A stretch of DNA of 64,000 nt from NCBI RefSeq assembly GCF_943733665.1, contig NZ_OX030782.1, forward strand, positions 2,134,501 through 2,198,500. The letters are read 5' to 3'. Shown here piece after piece: positions 1 to 9,786 of this stretch; the stretch's first letter is position 1, and every line of letters begins with the position of its first letter. The DNA is from Aquimarina sp. Aq107 (lineage in GTDB: Bacteria; Bacteroidota; Bacteroidia; Flavobacteriales; Flavobacteriaceae). Position numbers and translations under genes: made by a program. A model generated the notes under the pieces. The model did no database searches and was not told where the DNA came from. It was given only the letters and a program-made list of their open reading frames with translations.

Positions 1-35
1 ATAGCTAAAACTTCAGAAAAATAGGTTCCAAAAAG

Positions 36-938
36 TTAGGCAAAACGATTTCTATAATTACTAGGGTTAATTCCCTTAATCCTTTTAAACATACGATTAA
101 AATACGAACGATTGGTAAAGCCACATGCCAAAAACACTTCTTTTAGGTTATACACTGGATCAGCGAGTAATTGTGTTGCCTTCTGGACACGTTCTTCATT
201 TATAAAATCAGTAGGAGAAATACCCATTTCCTGTTTAAAAACTTTATAAAAATGACTTTCACTCATACAAGCTTCTTTGCTTAATTCTTTTATTGTTAAC
301 GGATTGCATATATTATCACGAATGTATTGAACGACATAAGCCAATCGATAATCATTTGATAATTCTTTAGTTTTAGTTCTATAGGTTTTACGAGTATTTA
401 CCTGTAGAATTCTAATGACTAATTCTTGAATCATATTAGATACAAAAGAATCTTTTGCCGGATGATTTTCTGTGTATAGATACACTAAACGTTGTAAAAT
501 TCTATAAATACTATGATCATTAGTAAAGTGGAAATTATAATCCATAAGCTTCCACTCCTTTCCATCTGGTTTGGTCATAGATTCATTCATCAAATCTATA
601 ATATTCTTCAATCGCTCCTCTCCTATTTCCATCGCCAAACAACGTGTCGGGTTATCAACTCTAGCTTCAGGAAAGTCAATACTCATGAGCTCATTAGCAG
701 GAAGTATTAAAGATTCACCAGGTAAAAACTCGAAGCAAGGGTTATCTCGTAAATGCATCACTTTTTTACCTTTAAACATACTCGCCAGAACCGGAGTTGT
801 AAATTGAAGTTGTACCATTTCTGCTCTTGAATGTGTTTCAAAAATATGCATAGCAGAATCTTCCAAAACATAAGAAGTTTGATTTTCTACTAAATCAACC
901 AATTTTCTTGACTCATAAAAAGAATTTGATAGCAGCAT
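36..938 (-). CDS. AraC family transcriptional regulator
   Basis: A 300-residue cytoplasmic regulator with an N-terminal AraC_N-like ligand/dimer domain (about residues 1-190) and a C-terminal pair of helix-turn-helices (about 200-298); the second HTH shows the typical family signature around 'FLACGFTNRSYFNRMF'. The start is an ATG. It is divergent from an aldehyde dehydrogenase/DUF779 pair, and in many bacteria AraC genes sit beside this pair and activate it in response to alcohols or aldehydes. I infer the same job here; the effector cannot be read from sequence. The shared 190-bp gap carries GTTCATA direct repeats that are candidate binding sites. Confidence 0.9.
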   Translation of the reverse strand: MLLSNSFYESRKLVDLVENQTSYVLEDSAMHIFETHSRAEMVQLQFTTPVLASMFKGKKVMHLRDNPCFEFLPGESLILPANELMSIDFPEARVDNPTRCLAMEIGEERLKNIIDLMNESMTKPDGKEWKLMDYNFHFTNDHSIYRILQRLVYLYTENHPAKDSFVSNMIQELVIRILQVNTRKTYRTKTKELSNDYRLAYVVQYIRDNICNPLTIKELSKEACMSESHFYKVFKQEMGISPTDFINEERVQKATQLLADPVYNLKEVFLACGFTNRSYFNRMFKRIKGINPSNYRNRFA

Positions 939-1037
939 AATAAATATTGAGTATTTAACAATATTTTAATAATAATAATGATTATATGGAATTAAATATA
1001 CTAATTTTTCATTGATACTTAGTGTTTTAATAGGATT

Positions 1038-1065
1038 GTTCATAAGGTTCATAGAATCGTTCAAA
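1038..1065 (+). promoter_or_regulatory. GTTCA direct repeats, candidate AraC operator
   Basis: Three GTTCA copies in the same orientation: GTTCATA at 1038-1044 and 1047-1053, and GTTCAAA at 1059-1065. They lie 63-90 bp upstream of the aldehyde dehydrogenase ATG in the divergent region. AraC proteins usually bind direct repeats, so this is a reasonable operator, but no clear -7 element follows and the assignment is inference. Confidence 0.35.
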
Positions 1066-1127
1066 CATTTAGGCTTCCATCCAAGTACCTTGTGAAAAAA
1101 TTCGCAAATAATCTTAATTTTTTTAAT

Positions 1128-2651
1128 ATGGACAACGTAAGTACAAACGAGAAAAAGGCTTTTTCAAAACCACAATTCAAAAATCAATATGATAATTATA
1201 TTGGTGGTAAGTGGACACCACCAGTAAAAGGTGAATATTTTGACAATGTATCACCTGTTGATGGTAATAATTTCACAAAGATAGCTAGATCGACATCAGA
1301 GGATATAGAATTAGCAATAGATGCGGCTTGGCAAGCAGCACCTTCTTGGAACAATAGTTCCGTAACCGAGCGCAGCAACATGCTTTTAAAAATTGCAGAT
1401 GTTATGGAACAAAATCTGGAGGTTTTAGCTCGAGCAGAAACTTGGGATAATGGTAAAGCACTTCGAGAAACAATGGTTGCAGATTTACCATTAGCAATAG
1501 ACCATTTTAGATATTTTGCGGGTGTAATTCGTGCAGAAGAAGGTACTGTAAGTGAGTTGGACTCAACTACTATTTCTATGAATATAAAGGAACCACTAGG
1601 CGTAGTTGGGCAAATAATACCTTGGAATTTTCCGATTCTTATGGCTACTTGGAAAGTCGCTCCTGCATTAGCTGCGGGTAATTGTGTCGTACTAAAACCA
1701 GCAGAACAAACACCGGTAGGTGTAATGATTCTTATGGAATTAATCGAAGGTATACTCCCTGATGGTGTATTAAATGTAGTAAATGGGTTCGGTATTGAGG
1801 CAGGAAAACCTTTGGCATCCAATTCTAGAATTAATAAAATAGCATTTACCGGAGAAACGACTACAGGACAGCTAATTATGCAATATGCAAGTAAAAACAT
1901 TATACCTGTAACTTTAGAGTTAGGCGGAAAAAGTCCAAATATCTTTTTCGAAAGTATTATGGATGCTGATGATGAGTTTTTTGATAAATGTATAGAAGGA
2001 GCAGTCATGTTTGCTTTAAATCAGGGAGAAGTATGTACCTGTCCTTCAAGAATATTAATTCAAGAAAGTATCTATGATCAATTTATAGAACGTGTGGTAG
2101 AACGAGTAGAAGCAATAAAATTAGGACATCCTCTAGATCCGACAACTATGATGGGTGCACAAGCTTCTAACGATCAATTTGAAAAAATATTAAATTATAT
2201 AAATATAGGAAAAGATGAAGGTTGTGAGGTATTAACTGGTGGAGAAGCTGCTTATAACGAAGGGCTTGAAAGCGGATACTATGTACAACCTACATTATTA
2301 AAAGGGAATAACAAAATGCGCGTATTTCAGGAAGAAATCTTTGGACCTGTAGCTTGTGTTACCACTTTTAAAGATGAAGCCGAAGCATTGGAAATAGCGA
2401 ATGATACTCTCTATGGTCTTGGTGCTGGTGTTTGGACAAGAGATACTCATCAAGCTTATCAAATTTCTAGAAAAGTGCAAGCAGGACGTGTTTGGGTAAA
2501 CTGTTATCATCTATATCCTGCACACGCTCCTTTCGGAGGTTATAAAAAGTCTGGTATTGGTCGAGAAACCCATAAAATGATGCTTAATCATTATCGACAG
2601 ACAAAAAACATGCTCATTTCACACGATAAAAATGCTTTAGGTTTTTTCTAA
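1128..2651 (+). CDS. NAD(P)-dependent aldehyde dehydrogenase (ExaC/AcoD type)
   Basis: Oxidises aldehydes to acids in the cytoplasm. Family signatures are complete: the 'LELGGKSP' motif with general-base Glu264 and nucleophile Cys303 in 'GEVCTCPSR', plus the 'PWNFP' nucleotide-binding segment. I chose the ATG at 1128 (507 residues), which puts the catalytic cysteine at the family's usual position near 302; an in-frame GTG at 1092 would add 12 poorly conserved residues. The DUF779 gene starts one base after its stop, so the two are translated from one message. The divergent AraC gene is the likely regulator. The group is closest to acetaldehyde/chloroacetaldehyde dehydrogenases; the true substrate is unknown. 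Confidence 0.93.
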   Translation: MDNVSTNEKKAFSKPQFKNQYDNYIGGKWTPPVKGEYFDNVSPVDGNNFTKIARSTSEDIELAIDAAWQAAPSWNNSSVTERSNMLLKIADVMEQNLEVLARAETWDNGKALRETMVADLPLAIDHFRYFAGVIRAEEGTVSELDSTTISMNIKEPLGVVGQIIPWNFPILMATWKVAPALAAGNCVVLKPAEQTPVGVMILMELIEGILPDGVLNVVNGFGIEAGKPLASNSRINKIAFTGETTTGQLIMQYASKNIIPVTLELGGKSPNIFFESIMDADDEFFDKCIEGAVMFALNQGEVCTCPSRILIQESIYDQFIERVVERVEAIKLGHPLDPTTMMGAQASNDQFEKILNYINIGKDEGCEVLTGGEAAYNEGLESGYYVQPTLLKGNNKMRVFQEEIFGPVACVTTFKDEAEALEIANDTLYGLGAGVWTRDTHQAYQISRKVQAGRVWVNCYHLYPAHAPFGGYKKSGIGRETHKMMLNHYRQTKNMLISHDKNALGFF

Positions 2652-2652
2652 T

Positions 2653-3018
2653 ATGATAGAACGTGTATTAATAACAAAACAAGCTATACAGGTTATAGAT
2701 ACCTTAAGGGAAAAACATGGTCCACTTATGTTTCATCAAAGTGGTGGTTGCTGTGATGGCTCCTCTCCCATGTGTTTTCCTAAAGGAGAATTAATGATCA
2801 ATGATTCCGATATATATATGGGAACTATTCATGATTGTGAATTCTATATGTCAAAAGATCAATTTGAATATTGGAAACATACGCAACTAAAGGTAGATAT
2901 CGTAAAAGGTAGAGGTTCTAGTTTTTCTTTAGAAATTCCCCTAGGTATTCGATTTATTATCAAATCTCGAATTTTCACAGAAGAAGAAATAGATGCTTTA
3001 AATACTACTGCCTCCTAA
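2653..3018 (+). CDS. DUF779 family protein
   Basis: A 121-residue DUF779 protein. Its hallmark is the Cys-rich stretch 'GGCCDGSSPMC' near residues 31-41, which looks like a metal or redox site, followed by a small beta-rich region. DUF779 genes are repeatedly found directly behind aldehyde dehydrogenases of the type seen here, and this one follows after a single base. No biochemical function is established that I can state with confidence; a role in maturation or protection of the dehydrogenase is inference. No signal peptide, so cytoplasmic. Confidence 0.88.
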   Translation: MIERVLITKQAIQVIDTLREKHGPLMFHQSGGCCDGSSPMCFPKGELMINDSDIYMGTIHDCEFYMSKDQFEYWKHTQLKVDIVKGRGSSFSLEIPLGIRFIIKSRIFTEEEIDALNTTAS

Positions 3019-3038
3019 TTTCTTTAGCAATCTAAGTA

Positions 3039-3074
3039 ATAAGGTTGTGAAACATTACTTTTTCACAACCTTAT
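3039..3074. terminator. hairpin between convergent genes
   Basis: A perfect 14-bp stem (ATAAGGTTGTGAAA at 3039-3052 and its complement at 3061-3074) with an 8-nt loop lies 20 bp after the DUF779 stop. It lacks a strong T-run but sits where a terminator is expected between convergent operons. The rest of 3075-3266 shows nothing I recognise. Confidence 0.7.
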
Positions 3075-3266
3075 CACTATTAATTTATAAAAATTCTTAT
3101 TAATTATCCTTTAACTATTGTTGTTCTATCAAATAAATACTAGCGCATTTTAGATCAGGTTCAATAGATTTTAGTTAAACAACAACTTCATTAACCAATA
3201 CTTATTTTATTAAAAATGAGCTAAATAGAATATTTAGGATGATTTTAAAATAAACTTCAATAATAT

Positions 3267-4433
3267 TTAAGTATAATTACCTACGGACAATTCAGTGATC
3301 AATTTATTAATCATTTCCATTCCTTTTTCCAATTGTTCTAATTCTATATATTCATTGGCTCTATGTGCTTGTTCAATAGATCCAGGTCCACAAATTACTG
3401 ACTGAAAACCTTCATTAGCGAATTGCCCAGCTTCAGATGCATATGCAACAGTATTTAATTCTGAGTTTCCGGATATTCTCTTAACCAATTCTACTACATC
3501 AGCTTTAGCATCTGTATCCAAAAACGGTACTGGTGGATGATTTTCAATAGTTTTTATTGAAAAATCGGGAAAAACTTCTTGTAGTTCTTTTTCCCGTTCT
3601 CTACAATATGATTCAAAATCACTAATAATAGTGTCTACCTCATCCATAGGAATAACTCGTAAATCCCAATAAAAATAGGATTTATCAGCAATTACATTTG
3701 GAGCTATACCTCCACGCATCAAACCAACATGAATTGTGGAATGTGGCGGATGAAAACGATCATCAAATCTTTTATTAGCTATTAATTGATTCATTCTGTT
3801 CTCAAGCCAAAGAACAAGGCGCATAGATTCATGAATAGCACTCACTTCTTGTTTGATACGACTACTATGTCCAGCAGAGCCATTAACATAAGTTTCCAAA
3901 ATATAAATTCCTTTTTGACCTACAATAGGTTCCATGGACGAAGGTTCTCCAATAATAGCATATGTTGGTTTTTCTTTATAAAAATCATTAATAGCACGTG
4001 CTAACGCTGGACCTGCTAAACAACCTATTTCCTCATCATATGAAAAAGCAAAGTAGATAGGTTTTTTTAGATCAGCTTTTATCATATGTGGTAATGCAGC
4101 TAAACAACAAGCTACAAATCCTTTCATGTCACAAGAACCTCTACCATAGAGTTTTCCATCATTTTTATCAGTAAGTAAAAAAGGATCTGTACTCCATTCT
4201 TGCCCTTCTACTGGTACTACATCCGTATGACCAGAAAGAATTACACCACCATCAATTTCTGGACCTATTCTACAGTGTAATGAAGCTTTAGTACCATCTT
4301 CATTGGGTAATAGATTTACTTTAACATCAAAAGACTCAATATAATCCTTTATCCAATGAATGATAGTTAAATTACTCTCACCTCCAAGTACTGGAAATGA
4401 AACGAGTTTTGCAAGAATATTTTCAACGGTCAT
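3267..4433 (-). CDS. M20 family peptidase, acetylornithine deacetylase (ArgE)-like
   Basis: A 388-residue zinc-dependent amidohydrolase. Visible metal and catalytic motifs are 'SGHTDVVP' (His69, Asp71), 'GRGSCDMKG', 'DEEIGC' and the late 'QAHRANEY' histidine, with a dimerisation domain between. Sequence resembles ArgE, yet no arginine genes are nearby. It lies one base downstream of a YfcC-type transporter and behind a gamma-glutamyltransferase, so I infer it deacylates or cleaves a small peptide or N-acyl amino acid that the transporter brings in. No signal peptide, consistent with a cytoplasmic last step. ArgE activity remains possible. Confidence 0.85.
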   Translation of the reverse strand: MTVENILAKLVSFPVLGGESNLTIIHWIKDYIESFDVKVNLLPNEDGTKASLHCRIGPEIDGGVILSGHTDVVPVEGQEWSTDPFLLTDKNDGKLYGRGSCDMKGFVACCLAALPHMIKADLKKPIYFAFSYDEEIGCLAGPALARAINDFYKEKPTYAIIGEPSSMEPIVGQKGIYILETYVNGSAGHSSRIKQEVSAIHESMRLVLWLENRMNQLIANKRFDDRFHPPHSTIHVGLMRGGIAPNVIADKSYFYWDLRVIPMDEVDTIISDFESYCREREKELQEVFPDFSIKTIENHPPVPFLDTDAKADVVELVKRISGNSELNTVAYASEAGQFANEGFQSVICGPGSIEQAHRANEYIELEQLEKGMEMINKLITELSVGNYT

Positions 4434-4434
4434 A

Positions 4435-5835
4435 TTAGTTATAATTTATGGCTACTGCAATTGTTAATGTTAAAAAAGATATCCCGATTAGAATAATCAA
4501 TACTGGTAAAATAAATCGAATCCATCTATCAATGGGAACACGACACATGCTTAACATGGCGATAAGTCCTCCTAATGTTGGATTAACAAGATTCGATAAC
4601 CCATCACCTATCTGAAAAGCCAAAATGGTAATCTGACTATTAAGGCCCAAAGATTCTCCTAAGGGCAGCATAACGGGCAAAGTAGCTAATGCCTGACCAC
4701 TTCCAGATGGTATGAAAAAATTAATTACAGATTGAGAAATTGACATACAAATCGCTGACAAGTGTAAGGGCAAGCCCTCCAATAAAGAGGAAAGTTGATA
4801 TGAAATAGTATCACCTATATTTCCCATTTCCATTAGAACTTTAATGGATGTGGCAAAACCAACCATAAAAGCTCCTGGCGCTGCAAGACTAACAGATTTT
4901 AAAACAGTTTCACTCATCGTGTTGGTACTCATTCTAGATAATAATCCACAAAGAAGTGCAATAATCAAAAATATGGCTGATAGCTCATTGATATACCAAT
5001 CTAAATTAAAAACCCCATATAAAATTGTTAAAAGTCCAATAATGAATACAGAAATGACCATCCAATTTTTTCCATTCATTGAATATTCAGAAATAGGTTT
5101 TGATAATGACAACTCTCCAATATTCAAACCATTACCTAGACTTTTATTAGGATGTTTTATAATTTTTTTAAAATAACGCACATTATAATATGCCATAATA
5201 GATAATGCAATTAAGCAAAACATACTGCGAAGTAAAGCCCCTGAAAAAATAGGTAGTTGCGCAATTTTATGCCCTGTACCTACTGTGTATGGATTTATAG
5301 GAGATAAACCAAAGCCAATTGTCATAGCTCCAACAGAAATACCTGCTGCTAAAATTAAATCTCCGCCTAAAGCAATACTTAAAATGGCAGCTATAGGAAC
5401 CATTGCAATATTATGCTCATAACCTACGGTAACACCTAGTAAACCATATATAAAAGTCATAATAACAATAATCAAATATTTATTTTTCAGACCTAACTTT
5501 TTAACCAAGGTCCCGATTGCATTTTCAACAGCCTTCGATGCATCCATAAAACCAAACATTATTGCTCCTGCCAATACAATAAAAATGATTTCTGCCGCTG
5601 CTTTAAAACCGAGTGGAATTGCTTTAAACATGTCTAATAATCCCACAGGTGTTGATGCTATAGTTTTATACGAATTAGGAACAACAGTATTCCTTCCATC
5701 AACAACAATTCGTTCGTAGGTGCCAGCTGGGATTAAATAGCTTAAAATAGTCACAAGAATAATAATGCCAAACAACATGCTGATAGCATGAGGAATTCGT
5801 TTAAAAATAGAAGAACGAGAATTTAATGTATTCAT
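4435..5835 (-). CDS. YfcC/DcuC family membrane transporter
   Basis: A 466-residue polytopic inner-membrane protein with about 11-12 hydrophobic segments. It fits the C4-dicarboxylate anaerobic carrier superfamily (PF03606), YfcC branch, which includes proposed amino-acid and small-peptide carriers; the typical 'YLIPAGTYER' N-terminus and the 'PSGSGQALATLP' motif are visible. Gene order gamma-glutamyltransferase, carrier, M20 peptidase on one strand with gaps of 48 and 1 bp suggests uptake of a product made in the periplasm. Substrate is inference: amino acid, dipeptide or N-acyl amino acid. Confidence 0.85.
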   Translation of the reverse strand: MNTLNSRSSIFKRIPHAISMLFGIIILVTILSYLIPAGTYERIVVDGRNTVVPNSYKTIASTPVGLLDMFKAIPLGFKAAAEIIFIVLAGAIMFGFMDASKAVENAIGTLVKKLGLKNKYLIIVIMTFIYGLLGVTVGYEHNIAMVPIAAILSIALGGDLILAAGISVGAMTIGFGLSPINPYTVGTGHKIAQLPIFSGALLRSMFCLIALSIMAYYNVRYFKKIIKHPNKSLGNGLNIGELSLSKPISEYSMNGKNWMVISVFIIGLLTILYGVFNLDWYINELSAIFLIIALLCGLLSRMSTNTMSETVLKSVSLAAPGAFMVGFATSIKVLMEMGNIGDTISYQLSSLLEGLPLHLSAICMSISQSVINFFIPSGSGQALATLPVMLPLGESLGLNSQITILAFQIGDGLSNLVNPTLGGLIAMLSMCRVPIDRWIRFILPVLIILIGISFLTLTIAVAINYN

Positions 5836-5883
5836 TTGTGGATGCTTGATATCAATATTTTTACTAGATGTTTAATTTATAAA

Positions 5884-7581
5884 TTAATATCCTGCTGCTT
5901 GTCCATCTTTACGACTTTCAGAAGCTCCGTGATAGACCTTATTGTTATCATCCCATAAAATTGCTTGATACCCGCCATAAATTCCTCTAGCAGTCCCTAT
6001 TTTATGTCCCTTATTCATTAACCCTCGTAAAGTAGTATAGGGTATTCCAGATTCTACCCGTATACTACCTGTGTTTTTAGTAGTCTGCCCCATCGGACTG
6101 GCGCCACCAGTATGATCCCATCGTGGAGCGTCACCAGCTTCTTGGATATTCATACCAAAATCAACAAGATTCATCACTATTTGTGTATGACCCATAGGCT
6201 GAAAATCACCTCCCATTACACCAAAACTTACATAAGGAGTATCATTTTTAGTAATAAAAGCAGGAATAATAGTATGAAAAGGTCTTTTTCCTGGTGCATA
6301 CGTATTTGCTTGGCCTTTTTTTAAACTAAATAACTCACCTCTATCTTGCAACATAAAACCTAATTTTGGTGGTGCCATACCCGAACCCATTCCTCGATAA
6401 TTGCTTTGTATCAATGATACCATAGTACCTTGATTATCGGCTACTGTCATATAAATAGTTTCTCCAGCAGAAATTTCACCTGCATTATATGTTCCTGCCC
6501 GTTTGCCAATTTTTTTTCTTCTTTTATTAGCATAATCATCAGAAAGCAATTCTTTTAAAGGAACATCAAAAAAATCCATATCCGCATAGTATTTTGCTCG
6601 GTCTTCAAAAGCTAGTTTTTTTGCCTCTGTAAATAAATGAAGATGTTCTACACTGCCGAACTCAATATCAGAAAAATCATAACCTTTTAAAATTTGTAGC
6701 ATTTGCAGGGCTGCAATTCCTTGACCATTAGGTGGTAGTTCCCAAATATCATATCCTCTATAATTAATAGATACTGGTTCTACCCACTCCGAGTTATGAT
6801 CAGAAAGATCTTGTACGGAAAGAAAACCTCCTTGTTTCTGTATAAAATCACTGATGATTTGAGCAATATCTCCTTTATAAAAGGCATCACGTCCGTTTTT
6901 AGCTATTTTTCTATAAGTACTTGCTAAATATGGGTTTTTATAAATTTCACCTTCATTAGGTAATTTACCTCCATTTTGGGACTTATAAGTATCTACAATA
7001 TTAGGAAACCCTTTAGATTCAAAAAATGGGATACTACGCTGTAAATACCAAGCTATAAGTTCTGTAAGTGGAAAACCTTTTTCTGCGTAGTCAATAGCTG
7101 GAGCTAGAATCTCTTCCATTGATTTTGATCCAAACTTTTGATGAAGTTCAAACCAACCATCAACGGCACCAGGAACACTTACGGGCAATGCACCATGCGA
7201 TGGAATTTTGGACATATTATGTTTTTTGAAATAATCTAATGTCAGATTTTTGGGAGAACGACCACTGGCATTAAGACCATATAACTTTTTAGTCTTTCCA
7301 TCCCAAACAATAGCAAAAAGATCTCCCCCAATACCACAACCTGTTGGTTCCATAAGTCCTAAAGCAGCATTTGCAGCTATTGCTGCATCAATCGCATTAC
7401 CGCCTTTTTTCAGAATATCAAGCCCTATTTGAGTAGCTAACGGATGACTAGTAGCTACCATTCCATTTTGTCCTAATACTACCGAACGTGTTGCGAATGA
7501 TTCACCAGTAATACGGTCTTGAGCAACAATACATTTAGAAATAAAAAAGAGGTAGAAGATAAAGAGAACTGAGTTTTTCAC
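5884..7581 (-). CDS. ggt: gamma-glutamyltransferase family protein, exported
   Basis: Ntn-hydrolase precursor expected to self-cleave and hydrolyse or transfer gamma-glutamyl groups (glutathione, gamma-glutamyl peptides) in the periplasm. The cleavage-site nucleophile is the Thr in 'GETIYMTVAD' (residue 375 from the chosen start), followed by 'SLIQSNYRGMGSG' as in the YwrD-like branch; the N-terminal 'PTGCGIGGD' binding segment is also present. The longest frame begins at GTG 7632, but a GTG at 7581 gives a textbook signal peptide (Met-Lys-Asn, hydrophobic core, cut before Gln-Asp), so I prefer it. First gene of an apparent operon with the YfcC carrier and M20 peptidase. Confidence 0.88.
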   Translation of the reverse strand: MKNSVLFIFYLFFISKCIVAQDRITGESFATRSVVLGQNGMVATSHPLATQIGLDILKKGGNAIDAAIAANAALGLMEPTGCGIGGDLFAIVWDGKTKKLYGLNASGRSPKNLTLDYFKKHNMSKIPSHGALPVSVPGAVDGWFELHQKFGSKSMEEILAPAIDYAEKGFPLTELIAWYLQRSIPFFESKGFPNIVDTYKSQNGGKLPNEGEIYKNPYLASTYRKIAKNGRDAFYKGDIAQIISDFIQKQGGFLSVQDLSDHNSEWVEPVSINYRGYDIWELPPNGQGIAALQMLQILKGYDFSDIEFGSVEHLHLFTEAKKLAFEDRAKYYADMDFFDVPLKELLSDDYANKRRKKIGKRAGTYNAGEISAGETIYMTVADNQGTMVSLIQSNYRGMGSGMAPPKLGFMLQDRGELFSLKKGQANTYAPGKRPFHTIIPAFITKNDTPYVSFGVMGGDFQPMGHTQIVMNLVDFGMNIQEAGDAPRWDHTGGASPMGQTTKNTGSIRVESGIPYTTLRGLMNKGHKIGTARGIYGGYQAILWDDNNKVYHGASESRKDGQAAGY

Positions 7582-7915
7582 GAGTGTAATTTTTAATAAT
7601 GATTTGACGGAACTAGGAAATTGGACTAACACAAAGATTAATAAATAGTTGTTTTCAATATATATGAGAATCCCATATTTTCTCTAAAAGCACAAAATTT
7701 ATAACAACCTTCATTTCCCTATTATTTTATAATTATGAAATATAATCAAAGAATTTTTAATCTTATGATTTAATTAGTTAAAGTGCCATATCAATACGAG
7801 TTATCAAAAATTCACATATCTACCAAAGTCATTCTTTTTACTTTACTACATATTTGAAGTATATTGGTTATACATTTATAATACTTATCGTAAAAATTAT
7901 AATAGTTTCTTAAAT
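7582..7915. other. intergenic region, no gene seen
   Basis: About 330 bp of AT-rich sequence between divergent genes. It must hold the promoters of the gamma-glutamyltransferase operon and of the small membrane protein, but I see no perfect TAnnTTTG element, hairpin or repeat. Confidence 0.4.
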
Positions 7916-8419
7916 ATGAAATATGTCATCACTGAAAAAGATTTAAAAAAAAGAAGCCACGGAGTATCTTTTGATTCTGTTAATGCCGATTTCTTACTTT
8001 TCATTAAGAAAGAAAAAGAACTTAATAATCCTTTTTTGAGTGACACTAATATAAAACAACTGGAAAGTAATACACTAAAGAATATAAAATCAAGTATTTA
8101 TAGTTTTGGCATTCTTGGAATAGTATCGCTTAGTTATGGATTATATGTATTTTTTACATTCGCTCCTCGTGTAGCTATCAATTTATATACACAATTTCCT
8201 TTAATAGAAAATGGTTCTATTTCTATAGTACTTGGATTGTCTTTAATACTTGGTTGTGCGTATAGTTATTCTAAAAGGAAAGATATTTTAACCACAAAAG
8301 TGAAATCAAAGATCATAGAACATTTAAAAAAGATACAAAGAGAAAAATCACCTGTAACTGAAAAAAAGAGAAAAAATACCAATCTACAACCTAAGAAAAA
8401 GCGAAAAAAGAGGAGGTAA
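7916..8419 (+). CDS. hypothetical membrane protein, Lys/Arg-rich tail
   Basis: I do not recognise this 167-residue protein. It has a charged N-terminal region (1-58), two hydrophobic segments (about 62-85 and 99-118) and a strongly basic C-terminus from about residue 120 rich in Lys and Arg, which should stay in the cytoplasm and could touch nucleic acid or membrane lipid. It starts with ATG, stands alone between two operons, and has codon use like its neighbours. The extremely A-rich 3' end is coding for lysines. Confidence 0.6.
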   Translation: MKYVITEKDLKKRSHGVSFDSVNADFLLFIKKEKELNNPFLSDTNIKQLESNTLKNIKSSIYSFGILGIVSLSYGLYVFFTFAPRVAINLYTQFPLIENGSISIVLGLSLILGCAYSYSKRKDILTTKVKSKIIEHLKKIQREKSPVTEKKRKNTNLQPKKKRKKRR

Positions 8420-8508
8420 AAATTATTATAAAAACACTTATTCAATTCTTCCACCAAATTTTTCACTAAACATACCCGTCATTGTCACGTCATTTGTATA
8501 ATGTCGTG

Positions 8509-8537
8509 TTTTGGAGTATTAGATAACTATAGTTTTG
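8509..8537 (+). promoter_or_regulatory. Bacteroidota-type promoter of the acyltransferase gene
   Basis: TAGTTTTG at 8530-8537 matches the TAnnTTTG -7 consensus exactly, and TTTTG at 8509-8513 lies 16 bp upstream as a -33 box. Transcription would start about 15-20 bp before the ATG at 8562. Confidence 0.5.
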
Positions 8538-8561
8538 TCCTTATTGATTTAAACAATAGTT

Positions 8562-9677
8562 ATGAATACAACCAAAAGACGATATGACTTAGATTGGTGG
8601 CGTGTAATCTCCATCTTCTTAGTTTTTTTACATCATATAGGAATGCCATTTAACGGTGATGACTTTCACATTATGAATACCGAATCTAGTAAACTGTTAG
8701 ATGATATTATGGTGTTTTTCGAACAATTTAGACTACCATTATTATTCATTATTTCGGGAACAGGAACGATCTTTGCATTTTCTAAACGTAACTGGATTCA
8801 ATTTACTAAGGAGCGTACAATCCGACTTATAGTACCATTAATTTTTGGAGTATTAGTAATTGTCCCTCCACAAACTTATATAGAAAATATTGGATCTTAT
8901 TCTTCATTTATAGATTTCTATAAAAATATTTTAGAACATTTAGAGGTCAATCATCTCTGGTTCATAGAAAATCTATTTTACTTATCTATTGGCTGCATTC
9001 CAATTATTATTTGGATAAAATCTTCTTATGCTAAATCATTCAAAACGTTGTTAGATGTCTTTTGTGCTAAACCTTTAGGAATATTTCTTTTAGTGTTACC
9101 ATTAATCATTATTAAAATAGTAACTAAACATTATTTTCCTGAAGATGACAAATCCATAACAAACCTCTCCTCTACACTATTTTACGGATATTTTTTCCTA
9201 GCCGGTATTATCATAGCAAGTAGACCTACATTATGGGATTCATTAAAAAAATACCGCAAATACAACGCATTTATAGCACTTATTGCTACATTATTATTTT
9301 ATATATATTATTTTCTTCCAAATCATATAGCTGCAACTTATTGGGATATATCAACACGTTGGGATATTTGGTATGGTTTAACTGCGCTTGTAGGTTGGAC
9401 GATAATTATTACAATGTTAGGATATGGACAAATTTGGCTACATAAACCTAGTACTTTATTGAATACTCTTAACAAGGGTATTTACCCTTTTTACATACTA
9501 CATCAAACAGTTATTATCGTTATTGGATATTATATATTACAGGAATCTTGGAGTATATCTATCAAACTATTAATTCTAGCAATCACATCCTTTATCATCA
9601 TTATATCTGTATATAAGTTTCTTGTATATCCTTTTAGGATTCCTAGATTTCTTTTCGGAATGAAAAAAAACAAATAA
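8562..9677 (+). CDS. acyltransferase 3 family membrane protein
   Basis: A 371-residue integral membrane protein with about ten hydrophobic segments. The N-terminus 'DLDWWRVISIFLVFLHH' with His24/His25 is the catalytic signature of acyltransferase 3 (OpgC/OafA-like) enzymes, which acylate sugars or other exported polymers using cytoplasmic acyl donors. There is no SGNH domain, so it is the membrane-only form. Monocistronic: own promoter upstream and a strong hairpin downstream. The acceptor is unknown; glycan or lipid modification is a family inference. Confidence 0.85.
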   Translation: MNTTKRRYDLDWWRVISIFLVFLHHIGMPFNGDDFHIMNTESSKLLDDIMVFFEQFRLPLLFIISGTGTIFAFSKRNWIQFTKERTIRLIVPLIFGVLVIVPPQTYIENIGSYSSFIDFYKNILEHLEVNHLWFIENLFYLSIGCIPIIIWIKSSYAKSFKTLLDVFCAKPLGIFLLVLPLIIIKIVTKHYFPEDDKSITNLSSTLFYGYFFLAGIIIASRPTLWDSLKKYRKYNAFIALIATLLFYIYYFLPNHIAATYWDISTRWDIWYGLTALVGWTIIITMLGYGQIWLHKPSTLLNTLNKGIYPFYILHQTVIIVIGYYILQESWSISIKLLILAITSFIIIISVYKFLVYPFRIPRFLFGMKKNK

Positions 9678-9710
9678 TATCTAAAATAGGTTATGAACTA
9701 TAAGTAAGAT

Positions 9711-9752
9711 ATCCTTAGTTTGTCTTATAGTGATATTAGACAAACTAAGGAT
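9711..9752. terminator. bidirectional hairpin terminator
   Basis: A perfect 15-bp stem, ATCCTTAGTTTGTCT at 9711-9725 with its complement at 9738-9752 and a 12-nt loop, sits between the converging acyltransferase and amidohydrolase genes and can serve both strands. Confidence 0.75.
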
Positions 9753-9786
9753 TATTGATAAAATTATATTGTTAATATCCGAAATA

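Noticed and set aside
1196..2008. 270-codon open frame on the minus strand inside the aldehyde dehydrogenase gene
   Set aside because: It is the antisense shadow of a well-conserved gene, has no recognisable family and low-plausibility composition.
3267..4433. Naming the M20 enzyme argE outright
   Set aside because: Similarity fits, but no arginine genes are nearby and the context is gamma-glutamyl peptide use; the symbol would claim too much.
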